Assembly (NCBI GenBank): GCA_934754505.1 | Contig: CAKVIE010000006.1 | Span: forward strand, 1-64,000 | Direction: 5' to 3' | Source of the DNA: an uncultured Candidatus Melainabacteria bacterium | Lineage (GTDB): Bacteria > Cyanobacteriota > Vampirovibrionia > Gastranaerophilales > Gastranaerophilaceae | DNA: 64,000 bases | In this document: positions 1 to 8,217 of the stretch, one piece after another | Numbering within the stretch: the stretch's first letter is position 1 | Layout: every line of letters begins with the position of its first letter | Made by a program: the position numbers and the translations under genes | Notes under the pieces: model-generated | Seen by the model: the letters and a program-made list of their open reading frames with translations, nothing else | Databases searched by the model: none | Told to the model about the DNA's origin: nothing

Positions 1-48
1 TCAAGAGTGCAACACCTCAATATGTAGCTTAATCGGTAAATTTTATCA

Positions 49-78
49 AAAAGCCTCGTTACTTAACGGGGCTTTTTA
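49..78. terminator. Bidirectional intrinsic terminator
   Basis: A 13-bp stem (AAAAAGCCTCGTT pairing with AACGGGGCTTTTT, one T-G wobble) has a 4-nt loop and T-rich flanks on both strands. On the minus strand it lies just after the stop of the SPOR-domain gene. On the plus strand it would end whatever is transcribed from before the window. The first 48 bases hold no gene I can recognise. Confidence 0.8.
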
Positions 79-104
79 TTTTGAAATATGCATAAAAATT
101 TTTA

Positions 105-824
105 TTATATTGTTTGTAATCTTGCAGGATAGCCTCTGTCTGACAAATCCATTTGTAAAATAACAGCTTTTGTTCTATCAGAAAAAGTTCCAATTTGGAC
201 TATATATTGTCCGTTAACATTTTTGATAACCGGGCTGTATGAAGGAAATTCAGAGCATATTAAATTTTTTATTTTTGTTGCTTCTGTCATGCTTGAATAA
301 TAACCGACATAAACTCTTGTTGTACGTGTATTTACAGGAGTTGGTTTGGGTTGAGGTTTTATTTCTGTCATTATCGGAACAGGCGGTTCATCATCGTCAA
401 CTTTCGGTACATTATAATTTGTTTTTGCATCATTTTGATAAATATTTTGCGGTGAAAAAACAGGTTCTTCTTTTGGCTGTTTGCTAATTTGTTTTTGTTT
501 ATCTGTCTTTTTATCAGCTATTTTGTCCAAAATTTTTACTGTATTATCGTCATTTTCTTGAACTTCAGCAACAACGGGAGAATCCTCAACATTATCCTCA
601 AATTGTATCCACTTTAACCTGTCATCAATATTGGCTTCTTGATAAAAATCCGATTCATCTTCTACAACATTTTCTTGTCCGATATTTACATCAACAGCGG
701 GCGAGTAGTTCTTTAAAAATTCTGCTATGACAAATATTGTACCGCCAAATGTTAAGCAAAAAACAATCAGGAGTACAAATTTTTTCTTTTTTTTGTTAGT
801 TTTTGGTGTTTCAAATCTTGACAT
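105..824 (-). CDS. SPOR-domain membrane protein
   Basis: The protein has 239 residues: a basic N-terminus, one transmembrane helix at about 16-36, an acidic then Pro/Lys-rich linker, and a C-terminal SPOR domain at about 169-237. The SPOR domain shows the paired strands RVYVGYYSS and QYIVQIGTF. SPOR domains bind peptidoglycan stripped of stem peptides, usually at the division septum. This layout (inner-membrane anchor, periplasmic linker, SPOR at the end) is that of FtsN/DedD-like division proteins, but the linker is not recognisable and I would not name it FtsN. The start has only a weak ribosome site. It is last in a minus-strand run with the HEAT-repeat gene, 20 nt apart, and is followed by an intrinsic terminator. 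Confidence 0.8.
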   Translation of the reverse strand: MSRFETPKTNKKKKKFVLLIVFCLTFGGTIFVIAEFLKNYSPAVDVNIGQENVVEDESDFYQEANIDDRLKWIQFEDNVEDSPVVAEVQENDDNTVKILDKIADKKTDKQKQISKQPKEEPVFSPQNIYQNDAKTNYNVPKVDDDEPPVPIMTEIKPQPKPTPVNTRTTRVYVGYYSSMTEATKIKNLICSEFPSYSPVIKNVNGQYIVQIGTFSDRTKAVILQMDLSDRGYPARLQTI

Positions 825-844
825 GTCTATTTACCAAAAAACTG

Positions 845-1813
845 TTATTCGTCATCTGTTCCAAATTCTTCATCGTTATCACAGTCTTCAATTTCTTTGA
901 TAACTTCTCGAATTTGCCGCATTGTATGCTCAGGAAGCGTAGAATCATTTAATATTTTATATAAAATTTCCTCGCCTAAGATATTAAACAATGCTATTAT
1001 TGCGTTTTTGACAACTTCTTCAGACGAATCTTTTAAACAAGAATACAATAAGTCCGGAACTTCCTTGTTGTCAAGGTTTGAAAGTGCTTCAATCGCATTT
1101 ATTCTAACTTGTGCAGATTCGTCATTAAGTGATTTTTTCAAAGCGTTGAAAACCCTGTCGTTATTGATGTTAATTCTTGAAAGTGCCTCGATGGCACGTT
1201 CTTTTAAGAAAGTAAATTTATCAATAATACCTTTTTGAGTTTCTAAAATAGACACAAGAGGGTCAACAGCCTTTGAATCGCCAATCATACCAAGGGCAAA
1301 AACTGCAGATTCTTTTAAATAAACTGATTGTTCATTGACATCTTTCAAAACTTCAGTCAAAGGTATAATCGCATACTTATCGCCGATTTTACCGAGAGCC
1401 TCGGCACAGCATAATCTTAATTTGTAATTTTCACCCTTATTATTCATGCAATACAAAATTGGATTTACTGCCGAATTATCTTTAATATTAGCAAGAATTT
1501 TTGCTGAATTTACTCTAATGTTTACTTGATTATCATCGTCTTTAAATTTATTTTTATATTCTTCTTTCAATATCAAAGCATCGACCAGATAAGGCACACT
1601 GCTTTTAGATTTATGCTTATTGATTAACTTTAACAAATGCATTATGACATCATAGTTATTACATATTTCGAAAAAGTAATTTATGATATTAACAAAATCA
1701 TCTGAATTAAATTTATTTGCTAAATCATCGATTTTTGAAATAATCAAAGCTGTATCGTCTGATTTGTTAATTAAACAATCTTTGGCAATTTGCTCTAAGT
1801 TATAATCGGTCAT
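845..1813 (-). CDS. HEAT-repeat protein
   Basis: A 322-residue protein with no signal peptide or membrane segment. From about residue 95 to 290 it is a run of HEAT/PBS-lyase-type helical repeats. Recognisable units include AVNPILYCM, AIIPLTEVLKD, AVDPLVSILE, VFNALKKSLNDE and VPDLLYSCLKD, each followed by a helix with an ALG or AL-x-x-I type core. The C-terminus is very acidic. Such repeats form a protein-binding solenoid, and related repeats occur in phycobilisome lyases of cyanobacteria, so the fold fits the suspected lineage without giving a function. AAAGGA precedes the ATG at a workable distance. It is probably co-transcribed with the SPOR-domain gene downstream. Confidence 0.75.
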   Translation of the reverse strand: MTDYNLEQIAKDCLINKSDDTALIISKIDDLANKFNSDDFVNIINYFFEICNNYDVIMHLLKLINKHKSKSSVPYLVDALILKEEYKNKFKDDDNQVNIRVNSAKILANIKDNSAVNPILYCMNNKGENYKLRLCCAEALGKIGDKYAIIPLTEVLKDVNEQSVYLKESAVFALGMIGDSKAVDPLVSILETQKGIIDKFTFLKERAIEALSRININNDRVFNALKKSLNDESAQVRINAIEALSNLDNKEVPDLLYSCLKDSSEEVVKNAIIALFNILGEEILYKILNDSTLPEHTMRQIREVIKEIEDCDNDEEFGTDDE

Positions 1814-1883
1814 AAATTTTTAATCCTTTTTTGTTATAACATTTTAAACAATAAATGACTAAAATTCAAGTGTTTGTTGCATA

Positions 1884-2453
1884 TTATAAGGACAATAATG
1901 TCGAAAGATTTTTGTTTTCAACGGCTGTTAAAATTTCTTTTTTCATTTCATCTGCCGATTTAGAAAACTTCAAATTTTCAGGCAATATTATATCAGATGC
2001 CTTATGAGCATTGATAAAGCCTTCGTTTGCAGAAACAAATTCTCTATACATATTTAATATATAATCAGTGTTTTCTGGTAATTGAACACTTTTTATATTA
2101 TAATATTTCAAATCTGAGTAAAACTGCGGCAAATATTCAATGAAGAAATCTACGGAATCTGTCGGTGCATAATCGGCTTTTTGTTCTTCCGTCAAAGAAA
2201 CAAAAGGATTTCCCGAAATCGGAGTATCTCCGTCAAGTTCTTTTATTGAATACCCCCAAGCTAAACAACCGTTGTAAAATGCGAGGTTATTAAGCATTGC
2301 TTTTACAATTCTTTTATAAACAGCTTGAAAATATCTTGTTTTTCTTGCTCTTTGAGGCATTGCTGCCAAATCATTTTCTATTACATAGGCTTCTGAATAA
2401 AGACTTTCAGCCAAATTTCCCAATCCGGGGTCAAATTCAACAGTATTAGTCAT
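1884..2453 (-). CDS. Unknown 189-residue protein overlapping hisF
   Basis: I do not recognise a family. The protein is soluble, mostly helical by appearance and mildly acidic, with no signal peptide, membrane segment or metal-binding cluster. Aromatic residues are frequent in the middle (for example FFIEYLPQFYSDL). The start is well supported: AAGGAG lies 7 nt upstream of the ATG, inside the 3' end of hisF, and the two genes overlap by 8 nt, which implies translational coupling. The order pheS, hisF, this gene suggests a housekeeping operon, but nothing in the protein links it to histidine synthesis. Confidence 0.65.
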   Translation of the reverse strand: MTNTVEFDPGLGNLAESLYSEAYVIENDLAAMPQRARKTRYFQAVYKRIVKAMLNNLAFYNGCLAWGYSIKELDGDTPISGNPFVSLTEEQKADYAPTDSVDFFIEYLPQFYSDLKYYNIKSVQLPENTDYILNMYREFVSANEGFINAHKASDIILPENLKFSKSADEMKKEILTAVENKNLSTLLSL

Positions 2454-3213
2454 AATTTCTCCTTATCGGTATATTAAAGTCAAACAAATCTTCTTTTAAT
2501 TTTTTTATTGGTAGCGTATTGTAGTGAAAAATTGATGCTGCAAGTGCTGCATCTGCATCAGCTTTTTCAAAAACATCTTTAAAATGTAATGAATCAGGTC
2601 CCGCTCCTCCCGATGCAATAACAGGAATTTTGACATTTTGAGTAACCGATTTTGTCATATTTATGTCAAATCCTTTTTGAATACCGTCAGCATCCATTGA
2701 GGTCAAAAGAATTTCGCCTGCACCTGATTTTTCAACTTGTTTTGCCCAGTCAACAAGTTTTATGCCCGTATTAAGTTTGCCTGCGTTTATGAATACAAAA
2801 TAATCATTATCAACAAACTTTGCATCAATAGCTGCGACAACGCATTGTGAGCCAAAATATTCAGCTGCGTTTTTGACCAATTCGGGATTTTTTACAGCAG
2901 CAGAATTAAGAGAAATTTTGTCAGCACCTGCATTTAAAATCGTATTCATTTCTTCTATGGACTTAATGCCGCCGCCGACCGTAAACGGTATGAAAACAGA
3001 CTTTGCGACTTTCTCAACCATATTTGCAGTTGTATTTCTTCTTTCATTAGTTGCCGTAATATCAAGAAATACCAATTCATCAGCACCTTCTGATGAATAT
3101 CTTTTTGCAAGCTCAACCGGGTCACCTGCATATTTAAGGTTTTCAAAATTCACACCTTTAACCGTTTGACCGTTTTTCACGTCCAAACAAGGTATAATTC
3201 TTTTGGTAAGCAT
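2446..3213 (-). CDS. hisF: Imidazole glycerol phosphate synthase, cyclase subunit
   Basis: HisF uses ammonia supplied by HisH to convert PRFAR into imidazole glycerol phosphate and AICAR, the step that links histidine and purine synthesis. The 255-residue TIM barrel is standard length. The N-terminus has the family pattern RIIPCLDVKNG with catalytic Asp11, the second acid is Asp130 in VVAAID, and the phosphate-binding turns TVGGGI and ASGGAG are present. AAAGGT stands before the ATG. It begins 1 nt after the pheS stop and overlaps the next gene by 8 nt. No other his gene is in the window, so the histidine pathway must be scattered in this genome. Confidence 0.95.
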   Translation of the reverse strand: MLTKRIIPCLDVKNGQTVKGVNFENLKYAGDPVELAKRYSSEGADELVFLDITATNERRNTTANMVEKVAKSVFIPFTVGGGIKSIEEMNTILNAGADKISLNSAAVKNPELVKNAAEYFGSQCVVAAIDAKFVDNDYFVFINAGKLNTGIKLVDWAKQVEKSGAGEILLTSMDADGIQKGFDINMTKSVTQNVKIPVIASGGAGPDSLHFKDVFEKADADAALAASIFHYNTLPIKKLKEDLFDFNIPIRRNYD

Positions 3214-3214
3214 A

Positions 3215-4258
3215 TTATTTACCTTTGAATTGAGATAAAAATCTCATATCGTTGTTAAAGAAAAGTCTAATATCGTCAATTGCGTATTTAAGCATTGCCA
3301 TACGCTCTACGCCCATACCAAATGCAAAGCCCGAATATACTTCAGGATCAATGCCAACATTTCTTAAAACATTTACATCAACCATGCCCGCACCTAAAAT
3401 TTCGAGCCAGCCTGAACCTGAACATGTACGACAGCCTTTTCCGTTACACATAATACATTGAACATCAACTTCGCAGCTGGGTTCGGTAAACGGGAAGAAG
3501 CTGTTTCTGAGTCTGGTCGGTCTTGCACCTTCAAAGTAAATTTTAATAAATTCGTTCAAAATTCCTTTCAAATCAGCGAAGGTAATATCTTTATCAATCA
3601 AAAGACCTTCTACTTGGTGAAATTGGTTGTGTTTTCTTGCACTGACAGATTCGCATCTGAATACACGTCCGGGAGAAATAACTCTAATCGGAGGTTTGTG
3701 AGTCAACATTTCACGAATTTGTGCACCTGAAGTTTGGCTTCTCAAAATAACACTATCTTTATCTTCGCAATAGAAAGTATCTTGCATATCTCTTGCAGGG
3801 TGGTCTTTCGGGAAGTTCAACATATCGAAATTAACATATTCTGTTTCAACTTCGGGAGAATTTTCGGGTTTTACGAGTGAAAATCCCAAACCTTGGAAAA
3901 TTTCGGTAATTTCGTTCATTGCTTTTGTTATCGGGTGGATTTTACCTGCAGGCATATAATCCCCGGGCAAAGTAATATCAATAACTTCTGATTTTAATTT
4001 TTCATTTCTTTCGGCAGTTTTCAGAGTTTCTGCTTTTTCATCATATAAGTTTTGTAAATCTTGAGAAATCTTATTCGTAAGCATGCCTATTGTTTTTTTA
4101 TCTTCGGGAGATAAATCTTTAAGATTTTTTCTTAAATTATTAAGTTCACTTTTTCTTGATAAGTGAGTATTTTTTACCGTTTCCAAGTCTGTAAATGTAT
4201 TTGCGTTTTGGATTTCGGTCGAAATCAACGAATATAATTCTTCAAGTTTTTGTTTCAT
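3215..4258 (-). CDS. pheS: Phenylalanine-tRNA ligase, alpha subunit
   Basis: The 347-residue catalytic subunit of the (alpha-beta)2 enzyme. Residues 1 to about 90 form the N-terminal coiled coil that contacts tRNA. The class II core follows, with RVFRCESVSARKHNQFHQVEG as motif 2 and GFAFGMGVERMAML as motif 3. A CX2C-X4-CX2C knuckle (CIMCNGKGCRTC) sits before motif 3, as in a subset of bacterial PheS. The start has GAGG upstream. No pheT follows; the next genes are hisF and an unknown gene, so the two subunits are encoded apart. It is first in this minus-strand operon and diverges from the amylase-like gene. Confidence 0.95.
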   Translation of the reverse strand: MKQKLEELYSLISTEIQNANTFTDLETVKNTHLSRKSELNNLRKNLKDLSPEDKKTIGMLTNKISQDLQNLYDEKAETLKTAERNEKLKSEVIDITLPGDYMPAGKIHPITKAMNEITEIFQGLGFSLVKPENSPEVETEYVNFDMLNFPKDHPARDMQDTFYCEDKDSVILRSQTSGAQIREMLTHKPPIRVISPGRVFRCESVSARKHNQFHQVEGLLIDKDITFADLKGILNEFIKIYFEGARPTRLRNSFFPFTEPSCEVDVQCIMCNGKGCRTCSGSGWLEILGAGMVDVNVLRNVGIDPEVYSGFAFGMGVERMAMLKYAIDDIRLFFNNDMRFLSQFKGK

Positions 4259-4305
4259 AACTGCCTCTATTTTTTATTATTGATAATTAAATTATATGAT
4301 AAAAA

Positions 4306-4334
4306 CTATACATGTATAGAAATTTTGATATAAT
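4306..4334 (+). promoter_or_regulatory. Extended -10 promoter with a 14-bp palindrome at -35
   Basis: An extended -10 element (TGATATAAT, 4326-4334) lies upstream of the amylase-like gene, with no -35 consensus at the right distance. In its place is a perfect palindrome, CTATACATGTATAG (4306-4319). That position would suit a regulator of the amylase-like gene, the divergent pheS operon, or both. Only the sequence pattern supports this. Confidence 0.45.
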
Positions 4335-4387
4335 ATTTTTATAAAATTCATATTTAAGTATTGTCGGGTTAATCAGGAGTATTATAA

Positions 4388-5917
4388 ATGAAAACTAAAT
4401 TGTTTTTGTCACTTATTATAGCAGGAACTTTGTCAAATTGCGTTTATGCAAAAGATTATGTAAAAAATGACTTGAGAACATTGTTTTTGAATAATCAAGC
4501 TGTAATTTACGAAATAAACATGCGAAGTTTTAATGCTCAAGACAAAAACGGAAATGAAATTATTGAGGTCGAAAAGGGTGATGTTCGAGGCAATTTTTTA
4601 AATGCGATTGACAGACTTGATGAGCTTAAAAACTACGGAATTAATACAATTCACCTTATGCCGATAAATCCCGTCGGAAGAATAGCTTCTATCGGAACGG
4701 CAGGCTCGGTTTATGCAATGCTTGATATTGCTGCTATTGACCAAAATTTAATTGATAAAAATTCTAAATTAACCGATAAACAGCAATTCAAAAAATTTAT
4801 TTCAGAATGTCATAAACGTGAAATTCGTGTAATGGTAGATATCCCTGCCTGCGGTTCGGCGGAAATGGCTCTTGAACACCCTGATTTATTCATCTTGGAT
4901 AAAAACGGAAAAGCTATTATTCCTGTGGATTGGACGGACGTAAGATTGTTTAAAACCGTAAACGCTGACGGCTCGTTAAATCAAGATTTGCTCAATGAAC
5001 ATAAAAAATATGTTGATATGTTGGTGGAAGCAGGTGCTGACGGTATTCGTGCCGATGTTGCCCCCATTAAACCGCAAGGATTTTGGTCAGAGTTAATAAA
5101 ATACGCAAGAGCAAAAGACCCCGAATTTATGTTTTTAGCTGAAACGGCTGAAGCATGGGCACCTCCGAAAGTTCCTACTCCGACAGCTATTGCTCCGAAG
5201 TTACTCAATGCAGGTTTCGACGGTTATTACGGAAACGCTCTTAATTATTTGAATTTTAAGTCGCCTAAAGATTTTGAATTTATGTTCAAATTAATCGGAG
5301 AATTTGCAAAAAATGGCGAAAAGAAAGCTATAATTGGCTGTTTCAATTCTCACGATTTAAAAAGTGTTTACTTAAAATCAAAAGAATTTGCCGAAGCAAT
5401 TATGTATATGAATGCAACTTTACCGTTAAATCCGTATTATGTTGACGGTTTTCAATCAGGTGACAAATACGATTATTCTTATTCGGGAAAAACTGCAACA
5501 CGTACATATACAGACAATATGAAATATTACACCCATAAAAACAAAATAGACATTTTCAACTATTCAAGACGCCCGGGCGGTAATCTCCCTGAAATGCAAA
5601 CAAAGTTAAAAGAAACAATAACTTTAAGAGAAAACCTTGGCGATTTGGTTACAAAAGGCGACTTTAATATGCTTAAAACCTCTAACAAAAAGGTTTATGC
5701 ATATAAAAGACAGCTCGGAAATGATGCGTTAATCGTAGTTGTAAGCAACAATCAACTAAAACCGACAGATACAACAGTTAATATTAAAAATATAAAAATG
5801 TCTGATTGTAACGTTTTGACTACTGCTGATGATTATTCTGTTAATAAAGATAAAATGAAGGTGAAATTAAAGGCAGGACAAGCTTTTGCGATAAAATTCA
5901 AAGTAATAAATGATTAA
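4388..5917 (+). CDS. Secreted GH13 alpha-amylase family protein
   Basis: A 509-residue protein with a signal peptide (about 1-21, ending CVYA before KD) and a GH13 barrel. The barrel shows the opening strand IYEINMRSFN, the region I motif NTIHLMPINP, the nucleophile strand IRADVAP (Asp223), the general acid strand FLAETAEAW (Glu252) and the third acid in FNSHD (Asp323). A small beta C-domain follows. All three catalytic acids are present, so a working alpha-glucan hydrolase or transglycosidase in the periplasm or outside the cell is likely. Substrate specificity cannot be read from the sequence. CAGGAGT lies upstream of the ATG. It starts a plus-strand run that continues into the unknown gene at 5968. 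Confidence 0.88.
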   Translation: MKTKLFLSLIIAGTLSNCVYAKDYVKNDLRTLFLNNQAVIYEINMRSFNAQDKNGNEIIEVEKGDVRGNFLNAIDRLDELKNYGINTIHLMPINPVGRIASIGTAGSVYAMLDIAAIDQNLIDKNSKLTDKQQFKKFISECHKREIRVMVDIPACGSAEMALEHPDLFILDKNGKAIIPVDWTDVRLFKTVNADGSLNQDLLNEHKKYVDMLVEAGADGIRADVAPIKPQGFWSELIKYARAKDPEFMFLAETAEAWAPPKVPTPTAIAPKLLNAGFDGYYGNALNYLNFKSPKDFEFMFKLIGEFAKNGEKKAIIGCFNSHDLKSVYLKSKEFAEAIMYMNATLPLNPYYVDGFQSGDKYDYSYSGKTATRTYTDNMKYYTHKNKIDIFNYSRRPGGNLPEMQTKLKETITLRENLGDLVTKGDFNMLKTSNKKVYAYKRQLGNDALIVVVSNNQLKPTDTTVNIKNIKMSDCNVLTTADDYSVNKDKMKVKLKAGQAFAIKFKVIND

Positions 5918-5967
5918 TATTCTTTTTTGAGATATAATGAGGAAAAAACAATACAGAGGAAAAATTA

Positions 5968-6315
5968 ATGGCTAAAAATTCTGATATGATACCAATAGAA
6001 GTATGTATTTTGACGGTTGATCACGATATAAAAGGTACTGTTTATGTATCAAAATACACAAATACTAACCGAGAGTTGACCGATTTGTTAAATGACAAAG
6101 AAAAACGATTTTTAGCCGTAACAAATGCGGAAATTCTTTCGAGAACGACTTCTGCACCTCCGAGAAAATACAATTTCTTAGAAATTCATATCGATTATAT
6201 TTTGATGGTTCACCCGTCAAGTCAGGTTGTATTCAAAGAATCGAGCAAAACGCAAGAAGATATTGCACGATTTAGAGAATTACGTAATAAGTTAAATCAA
6301 ACGAAACCGTTTTAG
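5968..6315 (+). CDS. Small conserved-looking protein, possibly DUF6812-like
   Basis: A 115-residue soluble protein without signal peptide. Its pattern is a short beta-rich domain: an opening strand (IPIEVCILT), HDIKGTVYV, a segment ending KRFLAVTNAEIL, and later IHIDYILMVHP. This resembles small domains annotated as DUF6812 in bacteria, but I am not certain of that match. The start has a clear AGAGGAAAAA upstream. A TATAAT at 5933-5938 could be its own promoter. It ends 2 nt before the GT9 glycosyltransferase start, so the two are probably co-translated. Confidence 0.6.
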   Translation: MAKNSDMIPIEVCILTVDHDIKGTVYVSKYTNTNRELTDLLNDKEKRFLAVTNAEILSRTTSAPPRKYNFLEIHIDYILMVHPSSQVVFKESSKTQEDIARFRELRNKLNQTKPF

Positions 6316-6317
6316 TT

Positions 6318-7310
6318 ATGAAAGACCCTAATAATATTTTATTAATAAACTTTGGCGGTATTGGTGATGAAATACTCTTTTTGCCTGTCATAAAGGCTGT
6401 CAAGTCAAAATATCCAAATGCAAAAATTACGCTTTGCCTCGAGCCGAGAAGCAAAAGCATAAAAAATTTGACATCAGATATAGACGATGTCATTTTAACC
6501 GACATTAAATCAAAATCTAAATACTTTGAATTATTTAAATTCTATTTAAAAGCATTATTTGGCAAATTTGATGTTGTAATATCTTCGGGTTCAAACAAAC
6601 TTATTCCTGTTTTATTGTTTTTTACAGGAATAAAAACTCGAATCGGCTATGACTGCGGCGGTTTTACAAAAAATTTGCTTACTAAAGCCGTAAAATTAGA
6701 CAATCAAAGATTTGCAGGCAAAATGTACTTTGAACTTGTAAAAGATTTTACGCAGGTTGAGTATGAAAATCCTTCAATATCCGTTAATGAAAACCCCGAA
6801 ACAGCGGGCATGATTTTAATTCATCCCGGGGTAAGTAAAATGAGCTTACGAAAAAACATCATAAAAAGTTATGGTAACGAAAAATGGGCAGAATTAATTG
6901 AATTGCTTTTGAATAAAGGCGAACAGGTTGCTTTAGCAGGCGGACCTGATGACGATGAATGTATCAAATTTATTTTGAATAAAATTGATGAGAACAAGTA
7001 CAAAAATTTTCACAATTTTTACGGTAAAACAAAAAACCTTTCAGAACTCGGAGCAATAATGAAATCCGCAAAGGCTGTTGTTTGTTGTGATTCGGCACCA
7101 ATGCACCTTGCTATTGCTTTAAACGTAAAAACAGTTGCAATGTTCGGCCCTACTGATGAAAAGAAACTTGTTCCCGAAAAAGACAACGTATTTGTAATCA
7201 AAAATGAAAAATGTAATTGCAGACCGTGTTTGTGGGATAAACGCTCTGAAAGCTGCGAAAACAAACAGTGTTTAGATATTTCAAATGAACAAATACTTGC
7301 TGTTTTGTAA
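6318..7310 (+). CDS. Glycosyltransferase family 9, heptosyltransferase-like
   Basis: A 330-residue GT-B enzyme of the family that adds ADP-heptose to lipopolysaccharide core. The N-terminus has NFGGIGDEILFLPVIKAVK, where the GxGD turn starts the acceptor domain. The donor half has the phosphate-contact motif HPGVS, then VVCCDSAPMHLAIAL and AMFGPTDEKK, both typical of GT9. A Cys-rich tail near the end (CNCRPCLWD) matches a pattern seen in this family. There is no signal peptide; it would act on the cytoplasmic face of the inner membrane. No ribosome site precedes the ATG, consistent with coupling to the gene 2 nt upstream. Which sugar it transfers is not known. Confidence 0.85.
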   Translation: MKDPNNILLINFGGIGDEILFLPVIKAVKSKYPNAKITLCLEPRSKSIKNLTSDIDDVILTDIKSKSKYFELFKFYLKALFGKFDVVISSGSNKLIPVLLFFTGIKTRIGYDCGGFTKNLLTKAVKLDNQRFAGKMYFELVKDFTQVEYENPSISVNENPETAGMILIHPGVSKMSLRKNIIKSYGNEKWAELIELLLNKGEQVALAGGPDDDECIKFILNKIDENKYKNFHNFYGKTKNLSELGAIMKSAKAVVCCDSAPMHLAIALNVKTVAMFGPTDEKKLVPEKDNVFVIKNEKCNCRPCLWDKRSESCENKQCLDISNEQILAVL

Positions 7311-7334
7311 TAACAAATATTAGAAAGATAAAAT

Positions 7335-8195
7335 ATGAACCAAGAAAAAAAAATACAAAATATTGAAATCGACAATCCTGAACAAAAAGCTGACGGAAAA
7401 AGAGTAAAGAAATTACTCGTAGTTTTGTATTTGGTTTTGTTTGCTTGGTTGGGACAGTTCGTTTGGAATAAAGCTCAAAATTTTCCGTTTTTTTACAAAT
7501 TTCAAATTAAAAAATTAGGATATGAATACAATGAAAGAGCATTTATTTCTGCATTGAACGACAATAATAAAGAGGCTGTTGATTTGTTTTTAAAATCAGG
7601 CATGTCTGTAAATGTTCGAGATGAATACAATCAACAACCTATTCACATAGTTGCAAACAGTGGAGATGTTGAAATGTTCGACATAATTGCACCTTATTCG
7701 CCTGACATTGATGCGAAAGGCAGAGCTGCATGGACACCGATTTATTATGCAGTATTCAGAGGCAACACGAATATGGTTATTAACCTCATTGCACAAAATG
7801 CTGATGTAAACATAGTAAATAATTTAAACAAATCACCGCTTTTAGAAGCGGTTATCAGAAAAGATTTTGCAGATGCAAAATTGCTTTTAATTGCAGGTGC
7901 AAACCCCAATGCAGCAGATATTCACGAAACAACTCCTTTGCATGTTGCAACTTGGGATAATAACATCAAGATTGTAGAATTGCTTTTGGATTATGAGGCT
8001 TCTGTGAATGCGGAAGAAGAACACGGCTGGACTCCTTTGCATATAGCAGCTTACAAAGGAAATGATAAAATATTAAGGCTCTTGATAAATTCGGGTGCTA
8101 ATACTAAAATTAAAACAGATGATGGCAAAACTGCTCTTGATATAGCTAAACAATATAAAAACAAACTAATTGTTCAAATTCTTGAACAAGCATAA
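7335..8195 (+). CDS. Membrane-anchored ankyrin-repeat protein
   Basis: 286 residues: a charged cytoplasmic N-terminus (1-30), one transmembrane helix at about 31-48 (LLVVLYLVLFAWLG), then about six ankyrin repeats to the end. Consensus pieces include NQQPIHIVANSGD, AAWTPIYYAVFRGN, NKSPLLEAVIRKD, ETTPLHVATWDNN, GWTPLHIAAYKGN and GKTALDIAKQYKN. The helix with no cleavage site would hold the ankyrin stack in the periplasm. Ankyrin domains bind proteins; the partner is unknown. It lies 24 nt after the GT9 gene and 22 nt before leuS. A second, secreted ankyrin protein is at 11794-12534. Confidence 0.85.
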   Translation: MNQEKKIQNIEIDNPEQKADGKRVKKLLVVLYLVLFAWLGQFVWNKAQNFPFFYKFQIKKLGYEYNERAFISALNDNNKEAVDLFLKSGMSVNVRDEYNQQPIHIVANSGDVEMFDIIAPYSPDIDAKGRAAWTPIYYAVFRGNTNMVINLIAQNADVNIVNNLNKSPLLEAVIRKDFADAKLLLIAGANPNAADIHETTPLHVATWDNNIKIVELLLDYEASVNAEEEHGWTPLHIAAYKGNDKILRLLINSGANTKIKTDDGKTALDIAKQYKNKLIVQILEQA

Positions 8196-8217
8196 ACATA
8201 CAGTATGAGGAAACAAA

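Noticed and set aside
1..48. Possible end of a tRNA or other RNA before the first terminator
   Set aside because: No acceptor stem, T-arm or CCA-type ending could be made out in 48 bases.
4306..4319. The palindrome as a LexA box
   Set aside because: It lacks the spacing and core of known LexA sites, and neither neighbouring gene is a damage-response gene.
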